20,149 nucleotides of DNA from Halocafeteria seosinensis (Eukaryota; Sar; Bigyra; Bicosoecida). This document shows, in pieces, positions 1 through 7,983 of the stretch (within the stretch, counting starts at the first letter, position 1; every line of letters starts with the position of its first letter). The notes under the pieces were generated by a model. That model was not told the origin of the DNA and ran no database searches. It saw nothing but the letters and a program-made list of their open reading frames with translations. The stretch spans positions 1-20,149 of the forward strand of contig LVLI01000611.1 of assembly GCA_001687465.1 (NCBI GenBank). Direction: 5' to 3'. The translations under genes and the position numbers were made by a program.

Positions 1-406
1 GCGTTGAAGGGTGGGTGACCGTGACGTCAATCGCGTATATGCCCTCTGGCTGCATAACCTCGATGTCTGATCTTCTCTTTGTGGTTGCGCTTATCGGCTG
101 CTCCGTTTTCGCCCACATCCCCCAGTACGTGAGTGATCCCGCTATAGAATCCAAAAGTCGTCGGCTTGTGAAATACCATTGAACTTCTGAAGTTCTGACT
201 GGCCTGTGAAGATGAAATGCTGTACAGTACCTGTACTTCAACTTTGCAGCGGACGGTCTCGAGAATTCAATCCCATCGACGCATGTGTTGTCCATTGTCC
301 CGTTTCTTCTTGCGAGCTCGAAACCTTGAAAGTATCTTAACCAACAACGAAAAAGAGTTTGGAAAGACGAAAGCTGCATAAACTGTATTGTGTTTTGCTG
401 GCAACC
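1..406. other. 5' flank of the ARF gene; no gene seen
   Basis: No open frame here looks like protein and no RNA gene was recognised. The stretch presumably holds the promoter and 5' UTR of the ARF-family gene that starts at 407. The end of a gene lying outside the window could reach into the first bases, but nothing shows it. Confidence 0.4.
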
Positions 407-1177
407 ATGGGGGCATTCATTGCTAAACTGCTCCAAAACTGGTCCGACATGTTCAAGAAACCAGCCCGTATTCTGATGGTGGGTTTGGATGGGGCAGGCA
501 AGACCACCTTGCTGTACAAACTAAAGCTTGGGGAAAATGTACACAGCGTAAGTGAATGACTAGTGATCGTAGCATGCGAATTGAGGAGAGTGTTGAAGTG
601 ATTGACACTCGAGGAGATCCTGGGGTGAGAACCCGTTACGTGGAACATGGTCCGAAAGTAGCACGATGTATCTGTAGCTGCAGATTCCAACGATTGGATT
701 CAATTGTGAGAAAGTCCAATTCAAGAATGTGGAGTTCACTGTAAGCAAATGCTCAGAAGTGTGGTATCTCCCTTTCACGTTCTGTAATTGCTCCTATCAA
801 AAACCCTCCAGATTTGGGACATCGGCGGACAACATACTCTACGCAAACTGTGGCATTACTACTACAATGGAAGCGATGCTGTTGTCTACCTGGTAGACTC
901 TGCTGAAGCGCAAGACCGTATCCAGGAATCTAAAGAAGAGCTATTTAGTGTGCTGGATGCTGAGGAACTGCCTCAAGATGCTGCAGTGCTGGTGCTAGCC
1001 AACAAGCAAGATCTTCCCAAAGCCTTGAGCCCAAATAAAGTTGCTGAAGCCTTTGAGCTGGAACGTTGTTGCCGGGGTCGTGAATGGTTCGTACAAGGCT
1101 GTTGCGCAACATCGGGTGATGGAGTTTTCGAGGGACTTGACTGGCTATCCCGAGTCCTTAATGGACGCAAGAAGTAG
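407..1177 (+). CDS. ARF-family small GTPase
   Basis: Small GTP-binding protein of the ARF/ARL family, a regulator of membrane traffic at Golgi or endosomal membranes. Exons 407-547, 684-740 and 812-1177 join in phase 0 to give 187 residues, close to the 180 or so usual for the family. The start at 407 gives MGAFIAKLL, with Gly2 for N-myristoylation and an amphipathic N-terminal helix; an in-frame ATG 48 bases upstream would bury that glycine. Visible motifs are the P-loop GLDGAGKT (26-33), the switch I core IPTIGF (48-53), WDIGGQ (68-73), NKQD (130-133) and CAT (164-166). The exon 1/2 junction falls inside the switch I region, and both joins rebuild unbroken ARF sequence. The LYKLKLGE stretch and the C-terminal GLDWLS are more like ARF than ARL5, but the middle is divergent, so an ARF-like (ARL) identity is possible. 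The next gene is on the same strand about 600 bp downstream. Confidence 0.93.
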
Positions 1178-1776
1178 TTGCATTACCTGGTTTTTATGAA
1201 CTCAGTGTTTACACTTTCGAGTTTACTATGAGCATATGGAGCGCTTGCGCTGCCATTCGCTCAATGAACTCTGTGCCTGTTTACAGACATAGGTTGGTTT
1301 CTAAGTTTTGCTGCTACTGTGCAAAGGGCGCTCGTCTCTCTTAAGCGTGTGTGTGTGTCTGGTGAACAACGTAGTTTACTACTGTTCAGGAATCAAAATG
1401 TGATGGCCGTTTACGGTTACTACATCACGTTTACAGAAAATGTCAAACATCGCTCACTTTAGAAACCAACTCCTCTGGGAAACTTTCCTGTGTCCCGATT
1501 AAGTCGTTGCACACAATCCTGTCTACAATCTGTATTCAAATCCGGTATCAGAGCCTTTCTGCATATCCACCCCATTGACAAATTCGTTCCATGGCAAGTT
1601 GACAACACCCTGCCAATTCCATACCGGTATCCGGGTCAATATCCGGGCCGAATTTCGGGTTGGCGCACTCCGACAGGTAATATCAATGATCAGTATGTGT
1701 GTTGATGGTCCCTTGGAGTGAGGTGGTTGGACTAATTGAGAGGAAGAAAATCGTGCATTAAGTAGGGTGGTATACG
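1178..1776. other. Intergenic region between ARF and QCR9-like genes
   Basis: About 600 bp with no convincing coding sequence. It should hold the ARF 3' UTR and the promoter of the QCR9-like gene. A short GT-dinucleotide run lies near 1347-1359. A 71-codon open frame at 1490-1705 has no recognisable protein character. Confidence 0.4.
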
Positions 1777-2373
1777 ATGCAGCACTCACATAAACTCGTA
1801 CAAAGGGCTGCGACGCCGCTGCTTAGACGCCAAGTTATAGCTAGACAGGGAACATACGCGAATGGAGGCGCATTTTCCCAACGTATAATACAGCCACAGC
1901 AGAATCAAGTGCGATGTTATACAGGAGCTCGTCCCAAAAATGCCGTGGAAACAGCGTATCACTTGATTTTTAAGAAGAACGCCACCTATTTGATCTTTAT
2001 CGTGGCTTCAGCTATGGTTTTAGAAGCTACATACGGATGGGTCGGAGATGGCTTATGGAACACTCTCAATTACGGCGTAAGTATATCGTGAGATTACGTA
2101 TTTCGTATGCAGTGGCGATGGTGGCCCCCTACTGTGGGAGTGGTGCTCCCCACGTCCGGACTCCCCCTTGTTCTCCCCTAGAAGTGGTCGACCGAAGCTT
2201 TTTGTAATTGTTTCTCCCATTTGTGAATGCAGCGAACATACGAAACGATAGACTGGTCCAAGTGGGCTTCTCCCTTAGACGATGAGGAAGATGAAGAAGA
2301 AGAGGAGGAGGAAGAAGAAGAAGAAGAAGGAGGCAGTGGTGATGATGAAGAAGACAGTGACGAGGAGGAGTAA
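1777..2373 (+). CDS. QCR9: Cytochrome bc1 complex subunit 9 (QCR9/UQCR10-like), with extended ends
   Basis: Small single-pass subunit of mitochondrial complex III. Exons 1777-2076 and 2233-2373 join in phase 0 (intron GTAAGT...GCAG, 156 bp) to give 146 residues. The family core is residues 56-111: an amphipathic segment with LIFKKNATYL, then a membrane helix (about 69-85), then GDGLWNTLNYG joined across the intron to RTYETIDWSKW. That helix after a lysine-rich FKKN/FKRN motif is the family hallmark. Two additions are unusual. Residues 1-54 are rich in Arg, Gln and Ser and nearly free of acidic residues, like a mitochondrial presequence, whereas yeast and animal QCR9 are only about 55-65 residues long in total. 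The last 30 residues are almost all Asp and Glu, including a run of 12 Glu written in GAA/GAG codons. Yeast QCR9 also ends acidic, but much more briefly. The gene converges on HSBP1. Confidence 0.85.
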
Positions 2374-2628
2374 GATCAGATACATGCATACATGACGAGC
2401 AGAGTTGCGGGACTGGAAGTTAGCCACAGCGTTAGTGAAATTAAATCACTGGTACAATTGTCCCATATCTTTGAGCTGTTTGGTTTTAGAATACGATAAG
2501 GTATTCAAATAGCGGTGTGACGAGGCTAGCATCTGAAATAGACAACTTGGGTGTACATTTATACTTCTAATCGGAAGGGTGGCTGTGGTGTACTTGTACA
2601 TAGAAACCCTTCGTGGCCAAATAAAGCA

Positions 2629-3473
2629 TCACTGTCCTTGTTGTTGTTGCTGGCCCTCCTGTCCGCCTTCCTGTCCTTCCGTTTCTTCTTCATCGCCGAC
2701 CTGCGAAATAGAAACCAAGTAAGAGGTATCTCAAAGAATGCACTGGCGCGGAGACTTCTCATACCTGCTGCATCAACTCAGCGATGGACTTCTCCAAGTC
2801 ATCAATGCGATTTCCCATATCATCAATTTTCTCCAGAATCGAGCTCGACATATTTTGGAACCTAGATTGCTGCATGAGTGAGACAGAGTGAATCACTGTT
2901 GGGAATGAAGCGTCAGAGACGTGCTCCCTACCATTTGCTGGAGTAAGTCTTGAACCTGCAATGTGAAATACCTCTTGCGTTATACAATGATGGCAACAAA
3001 GCCTTGAATTTGACAGATCACTTACAAACTGGGTCAATTCTTCAGGATTCTGGGGAGCATCTTCAGCAGAATGAGAGCCTCCAGCTGCTGCTCCAGTTGT
3101 TGTAGAAACCTGGGCTTCTGAGGAAGGTGCCGCTGTACCTGACGACTGCAATTGCAAAAACAACACAGGTAGATCACAATCACAGAAGTAAACACCACCA
3201 AAGATGATAGTTTCTCCTAATAAAAGCCACAATGGACAGTGTAGTCTCATTCAAATATCTTCTATTGTTTCAAACACCCAGCAACTTGCGGTCAAAGATT
3301 TCCCCGAATATAAATTTCAACACCCATTTCCAAGTATACGAAATCTTTCCTCCCCTGAGGCACTTATTCGACGTCCCCTATGGTATACATAGACGGAGTA
3401 GATGCCCCTAAATATCGAAATGAGTTCGTTAACGCTTTTTTCGGTCGTGGGAGCTTTTTTCTCGACTTACCAT
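2629..3473 (-). CDS. HSBP1: Heat shock factor-binding protein 1 (HSBP1) homologue
   Basis: Small coiled-coil protein; the family forms trimers or hexamers, binds the HSF1 trimerisation region and dampens the heat-shock response. Five coding exons on the minus strand: 3473-3471 (the ATG alone), 3145-3026, 2955-2932 (a 24-nt microexon), 2869-2765 and 2700-2629, all joined in phase 0, for 107 residues. Residues 2-41 are a Ser/Thr/Ala/Gly-rich leader ending NPEELTQF. The HSBP1 core is residues 42-84: VQDLLQQM from the microexon, then RFQNMSSSILEKIDDMGNRI and DDLEKSIAELM, a close match to the conserved [23 protein letters not shown] pattern. The tail (85-107) is Glu/Gly/Gln-rich and ends in a Gln run. 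The heptad core and uninterrupted phases make the identification strong. The least certain part is the first junction: ATG followed at once by GTAAGT, then a 325-bp intron. Confidence 0.9.
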
Positions 3474-4306
3474 TGCTCGTAGTTGTATTGAAATTGATGA
3501 ATACTCCACAAAGTGAGAGAAGGAGAGAAATAGTATCTTCAGAGATAGTCTGGTGGGTCCGAAAAACCGGTGCAACTCTACAATATCTATGACGATTTCC
3601 TACGCCCATCCCCAGCCAGCTTCTGTTTCCGGGCCGCGAGCCCGGCCGGACAACGGGACACTGTCAGTCTGTGACAGACTGTCACACTGGGGACAGATTC
3701 ACAAAGGAACGTTGTTGAACTTGACTTTCGATTGATTTCGTCGAAGTGAATACAAACACTGAGCAGTTTGTCGTATCTGTCGATTTATGGGGACAATGAG
3801 GAAGCCTGAGCATGTGCCACTATGGGTTCCACAACGCGCAAATGCGAGGAAAGTCAGTTGACTGTTGCTCCGGGATACAGGATTCTCGATGCGTATCTGT
3901 ACATGGGACTACTTACTCGAGTTAGCGTTCGTGTTCCAACCTGATAAGTTCCATCCTTATCGTCACTCATCTCTGAGTGCTTTGAACGGTGTCCCCCGGC
4001 AGCGAACTACATGTATAACAATTTGGATTGCGGTCTCTGACATGTTGTTTGCAAGGTGTACATGATTGGAATTCGTCAGGAGATCGTGAGGTAGTGTATG
4101 ACGAATCCAGATGCTTATCCTAGCAGGTTGTCTGGTGGATTTCCATTCAGTGGACTCATTGGTTACAGCATGTAAAGCGAGACGTTGGCTCTGCCACAAG
4201 AGGGGAAGAGTGTGTGAGGTACGGAGTCAGTCGGTCCCTGGATAACTACCTGGAGACAGGGCTATGTGCTATTGTATTACACATCCACAGAACCATGGAA
4301 AGGGAA
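3474..4306. other. Intergenic region with a small palindrome cluster
   Basis: About 830 bp between the HSBP1 start and the 3' end of the GLUG-repeat gene. No open frame looks like protein. It should hold the HSBP1 promoter and 5' UTR. The one structured spot is at 3665-3685, listed separately as a repeat. No tRNA or other RNA gene was recognised. Confidence 0.4.
3665..3685. repeat. Two overlapping short perfect palindromes
   Basis: CAGTCTGT-g-ACAGACTG (3665-3681) and GTGACAG-a-CTGTCAC (3671-3685) are both perfect inverted repeats with one central base, and they overlap by 11 bases. It lies about 190 bp upstream of the HSBP1 ATG. It could be a binding site for a dimeric protein or a chance hairpin; nothing in the sequence decides this. 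Confidence 0.6.
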
Positions 4307-6274
4307 CTACTGATTTCTGGCGGCCTCGAGTTCCTTCCTTCGGACCATATTCCCAATCACTCGAACTTCTAGTGATCCGAAGACTTGTCGAGAAGTATCC
4401 GTTTCTGCGGCAAATATCAACATTGCCGTTTCATTCTTCACCGAAATTCCAATGTCACCCCGGCAGACGAATTCTAGATCCAATCTATCGTCTTTGTCAA
4501 CGTCTACGAAACGGATTGGTGGGCTTATTGTACAACCACGTTGTGTATCGAGGAAAAATTGTGTTCCCATGCGAATGCTTTCTGGAACGATGTCTGTAGC
4601 ATCCGTGTTGCTATCACTGAGAATGCTAGTTTTGAATCCTCTAGCTGCGCAAGGGAGAAGAGCAGCCTGCCCTGCCCTCTTGGAGTTGACAAGCACATCT
4701 ACATCTACGTCTACGGGAGTAGGTAAGGCAGTGTTGGAAGCGGTTGTGCTGGGACTGGAACTGCTAGAGGGTTTAACCGTGGTGGTCGAGCTCATTGAAG
4801 GCGTTGGCGTAAAGGTCGACGTTCGGGTAGAGGTAACTGTTGGTGATGAAGACATTGTCACCGACGGTGTGGCGGACGAGGTAGCTGTTGGCGTCGAAGA
4901 CGACGAGGTAGTGGGGCTTGTAGAAGCTGTTTGGCTAGGTGTAACGCTTGGTGAAGGAGAAGGAGGTGCACCAGCCCCTTCGACGCAGTCAATTGGTGAA
5001 AAATCTACGTTTGCCAGAATAGGTAAGCAGTTAGGGACTTGCCACCATATGTGTCCGAGCCATTCCGAATTAAACAGGGTCCCAGTGATAGATACCAGGT
5101 CGTTAGAATTATCATTGCTTACTGTTATACGATCCGCTCTCGCTCCAGCGATCCCTCCTCCACCAGTGGAATAGACTGAGAAGTGAGCCTCTATCTGTCC
5201 AGAAAGAGAGCTAATCGAGCCAAACAAACCTCCTCCGTCGGCGCTAACGATATCGCCAGATGCATACGTGTTACGTAGCACGACAGTGCCTCCGCTTTGT
5301 CCTGCTTCATTACCCGTAATTCCACCTGCTGTGGAGCCATTAATTACTCCCCTTGAAAAGCAGTCCTTTATTAGAACGCTGCCTGATTCTAGTGCTGCAA
5401 AGTTACCTACGATACCTCCAGCTCCATCTCCACTAATAGCACCTAATGAGTAGCACTCCGAGTATTCATTCCCAAACGAGCTTTTTTGCCCGGCCCATCG
5501 TCCTCCTATACCACCAGCGTGTTCACCAGTAATATCTCCAGTTGAGAAACATCGGCGAACAATGACGGTTCCATCTGTGAAAGCCGGGCGAAACCCAGTT
5601 ATACCTCCGGCCCCCTCTCCGCTTATTTCACCATACGAGGCGCAGTTTTCGATCAGAAGTTCTCCACCATGACCACCTCCTTGAGGCGCTACAATACCGC
5701 CGGCTACTTGTTGTATTTCACCGGTCGACCACGAGTTGGTAATAACCATCTTTCCCCCATTGCCCCCACCCCTAGCCCCAGCTATACCACCACCAGCTAG
5801 GCTAATACTTCCACTAGAGCTGCAATAGTCAATGTTAACATATTGTTGTTGCTTTCGCACCACGAAGCCGTTGCCTTCCCCTGGAAAGCCTGAACCAAGC
5901 AAAACCCCGTTTTCCAAATGCACGTGTCGAATCGTCGGGGCTTGGGCAAAGGACGAAGCGGTGGACGCGAACATGCCCTGAAAACCGGTTAAACCAGTCA
6001 AGTCAATAGTCAAGTTGGCACTTCCTTCAAAAACTTCGTCAGCATCCAAAGAAATAAAATCCGCATCGGTATTCGCACCGAACGCGCCAGTCCATACAAA
6101 ACTGCAAGTTAGTGCAAAAGTCTTCAGGCTTTGGTCGTAGTCTATACAATCGAAGTCTCCATCGATCGCTTCTTGACGTCGATCGGCAGCGTTTGCTACA
6201 TGAACGAACCCTACAATAACTGCTAAGCAGACGGAAAGGGTCCTCGCTCCTGCCATCTTCACAATGGGAGGCAC
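4307..6274 (-). CDS. Secreted GLUG-repeat (beta-helix-like) protein with Ser/Thr/Pro linker
   Basis: Single open frame of 655 residues with no visible intron. Residues 7-29 (MAGARTLSVCLAVIVGFVHV, then ANA) form a signal peptide, so the product is probably secreted or at the cell surface; translation may begin at Met1 or Met7. Residues 41-150 are an N-terminal domain with paired cysteines. Residues 150-385 hold about seven Gly-rich repeats of 35-38 residues, each with a C-x-S-x-G-x-I strand, then GGI-x-G, then a V-x-I/L strand. This is the GLUG-type pattern of right-handed beta-helix surface proteins. The segment ends with a Trp-rich cap (405-420) and a CVEG motif. Residues 436-520 are a Ser/Thr/Pro linker likely to be O-glycosylated. 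Residues 521-640 resemble the domain with D-A-T-x-I-x-P-x-S-x-R-x-G and a D-V-D-x-D-x-x-L-D-L calcium-loop-like motif found next to dockerin or adhesin modules in bacterial secreted proteins. A role in cell wall or adhesion is inference. Confidence 0.85.
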   Translation of the reverse strand: MPPIVKMAGARTLSVCLAVIVGFVHVANAADRRQEAIDGDFDCIDYDQSLKTFALTCSFVWTGAFGANTDADFISLDADEVFEGSANLTIDLTGLTGFQGMFASTASSFAQAPTIRHVHLENGVLLGSGFPGEGNGFVVRKQQQYVNIDYCSSSGSISLAGGGIAGARGGGNGGKMVITNSWSTGEIQQVAGGIVAPQGGGHGGELLIENCASYGEISGEGAGGITGFRPAFTDGTVIVRRCFSTGDITGEHAGGIGGRWAGQKSSFGNEYSECYSLGAISGDGAGGIVGNFAALESGSVLIKDCFSRGVINGSTAGGITGNEAGQSGGTVVLRNTYASGDIVSADGGGLFGSISSLSGQIEAHFSVYSTGGGGIAGARADRITVSNDNSNDLVSITGTLFNSEWLGHIWWQVPNCLPILANVDFSPIDCVEGAGAPPSPSPSVTPSQTASTSPTTSSSSTPTATSSATPSVTMSSSPTVTSTRTSTFTPTPSMSSTTTVKPSSSSSPSTTASNTALPTPVDVDVDVLVNSKRAGQAALLPCAARGFKTSILSDSNTDATDIVPESIRMGTQFFLDTQRGCTISPPIRFVDVDKDDRLDLEFVCRGDIGISVKNETAMLIFAAETDTSRQVFGSLEVRVIGNMVRRKELEAARNQ

Positions 6275-6746
6275 GGAATCTCGGCCACACCTGCGGCAGT
6301 GTATTAGAAAAAGCTTAAATGTGAGAAAGCATATATCGAATAAGCCAATGACACTTCTGGTATCAAGGAACCTTGTAAGTAAACAAAATTGTCACTCTTC
6401 AGGTCTTGGTATTTCGTGCCGCTAGTGTAGAGCTCAACGATAGTTCAGGTCGACAGCGTGATCCATGCCGGAAATATAAGAATACGTACCAACAACACTT
6501 CCAAACTGAATTACAGGCTTAAGCGATAACAAGCGGGTCCAAACGAGTCTGGTTGACCAGAACGCTTGTGTCCCCCTGCAATAGTAAGGCTGCGCTGGCG
6601 AAAGATTGCTATTCCTTTTAATCCCCAAAGGATAAGTCGTGTGTGTTTGTCTGTGCCTGTGTGTATTTTACCTGGATACCTGACAAACCTATCGAGAAAA
6701 TGGTAATTAACGAGCAGGCAACCTACCCAAACGGAGGCAACGGCTC

Positions 6747-6816
6747 AGTAGGTAATACCTACTAGGTATGACTCAGTAACCGCCACTGCCAGTGGCGACT
6801 GAGTGGCCCACTGGCC
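6747..6816. repeat. Cluster of short perfect inverted repeats
   Basis: AGTAGGTA-a-TACCTACT (6747-6763) is followed by a two-part hairpin at 6771-6804. Its outer stem is ACTCAGT/ACTGAGT, there is a 3-base bulge on one side, and its inner stem is CGCCACTG-c-CAGTGGCG. A further GGCC-cact-GGCC follows at 6805-6816. Three inverted repeats in 70 bp is unusual for this window. It may be the remains of a transposon end or a regulatory or structural site; no open frame is involved. Confidence 0.65.
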
Positions 6817-6951
6817 GCTCGCTCAAAAGTTTATGGGGCAAGGGTCTGAACCTATGCTATTGTTGTTCTGTGCGCTGTGATACTTGTTTACGGGGCAACA
6901 ACGGGGGAAGTAGGGACAACTAGAAAATCACTACAGTATTTCAAGACCCGG

Positions 6952-7015
6952 CACACACACAAATGTGGCAGATAGCCCACAGGCCAGGAATTTGACCGCA
7001 TCCTCCTGACGAGGA
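6952..7015 (+). repeat. Dispersed repeat fragment, related copy at 15018-15083
   Basis: A CA run followed by 55 bases (6961-7015) matches 15029-15083 at 48 of 55 positions without gaps, and both copies are preceded by a CA run. Similarity stops after the GAGGA on the right-hand side. Both copies end in a small hairpin (TCCTC, 5 bases, GAGGA). The second copy sits inside the broken transposase between 8-bp direct repeats, so this looks like a small mobile or otherwise dispersed repeat family. No direct repeats were found around this copy. Confidence 0.7.
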
Positions 7016-7418
7016 TGTACACATCCTGGCTGAGGTCGAGAGAGACGAAAATGCGCCACTGGAATTTCTTGGGCTTGTCTCCTTGTTCGTCCGTCAGCTG
7101 TCCTGCTGCATCCAGCTGCCGGTGGGCCATCAGTCACATCTTCGTCGTCCTGCTGTGGCCTCAAAATCTGTGGCCCAGGCTGTGGGTGTGGGACGCCGCC
7201 AGTAAGCCTTAACCCATGAGCAAGCTGCTTTCCAATGTGTCTATTCGTCGTTTAGAGCAGCATACCATCTCATCTTGATATATATACATGTATGTGTCTG
7301 CTCCAAGATTCCGGTGTGAGGGGGCGGGGGCCAAACTCCGCGGTGCCGCACGTTGCTATCTGAGGAGTATTCGTTCATTTGGTGGGCTGTGACTACTACA
7401 TCCGCATGTGTACGTCAG

Positions 7419-7463
7419 TTGAACGCGCTTTTGCTACGCGCAATGTAGCAAACGCGCGTTCAA
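7419..7463. repeat. 45-nt near-perfect hairpin
   Basis: The left arm TTGAACGCGCtTTTGCTAC (7419-7437) pairs with the right arm GTAGCAAAcGCGCGTTCAA (7445-7463) over 19 positions with one mismatch (T opposite C), around a 7-base loop GCGCAAT. Because of the symmetry, short open frames on both strands read the same peptide pattern, which is an artefact. It could be a folded RNA, a minimal inverted-repeat element or a structural DNA site; nothing next to it suggests which. Confidence 0.75.
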
Positions 7464-7983
7464 TTATGGCGCTGTTGCTGTTGTGTGCTCGAATCGAAAC
7501 CGAATCGAAGTCCGCTTGTCGCCGGCTCTCTTGTGCCGGACGAAGAGCTAGCGAGATTCGCTTAACAAACATGTTTCCCAGCAACTATAAGACATTTTAT
7601 ATATTATTTCAACATCGCATGCTATACTTGTCATGTTCCTCACCATGCGGCTACCACAAGTACCGGGAAAATCGTCCTTATGGATCATAGCCCTCCTGTT
7701 CCAGGGCCCCTTTCCATTCCCCTGTACTTTGTCCCTACCGGGATCTGTGAACTCCGGCCGTTTCGAATTCTCCGTCCCCGCAAATGTTGGCTTCCCGAGG
7801 CATTATCAGTACATGGCGCAGGTTTGATTGTGCATTTCAGGTCAATATAGGTATATTATCATAGTAGTCACTAGATCGAGTGGCTAGTTTCTTTGAAACA
7901 GCCGTAGAAAGGGAGTGAAAAGCATCAGACTCCCCGTGTCTTTACGTCATCAACTTACGCAAGCTGCAAATATAGAAAATAGC

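Larger units (their letters stand above)
6275..7983. other. Gene-poor region with palindromes, hairpin and repeat fragment
   Basis: About 1.7 kb without a convincing gene between the divergent GLUG-repeat and PP2C genes. It holds the palindrome cluster at 6747-6816, a repeat fragment at 6952-7015 shared with the transposase region, a 45-nt hairpin at 7419-7463, a GT-rich run near 6640-6665 and an AT-rich patch near 7280. Open frames of 60-105 codons occur on both strands but show no domain, signal peptide or splice context. The outer ends should hold the promoters of the two flanking genes. Confidence 0.45.

Noticed and set aside
4452-5174. 240-codon plus-strand open frame, Val/Glu/Gly-rich
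   Set aside because: It is the exact antisense of the Ser/Thr/Pro linker and C-terminal domain of the GLUG-repeat gene; its composition follows from that repetitive DNA.
7480-7570. Possible tRNA or SINE head (GAATCGAAACCGAATCGAAG and a CCGGC/GCCGG stem)
   Set aside because: No acceptor stem, anticodon arm or T-loop consensus (GGTTCGAAT-like in the right place) could be fitted on either strand.
7379-7690. 103-codon plus-strand open frame
   Set aside because: Much of it is the palindromic hairpin read through; no ATG-linked domain, and both strands give the same peptide pattern from the inverted repeat.
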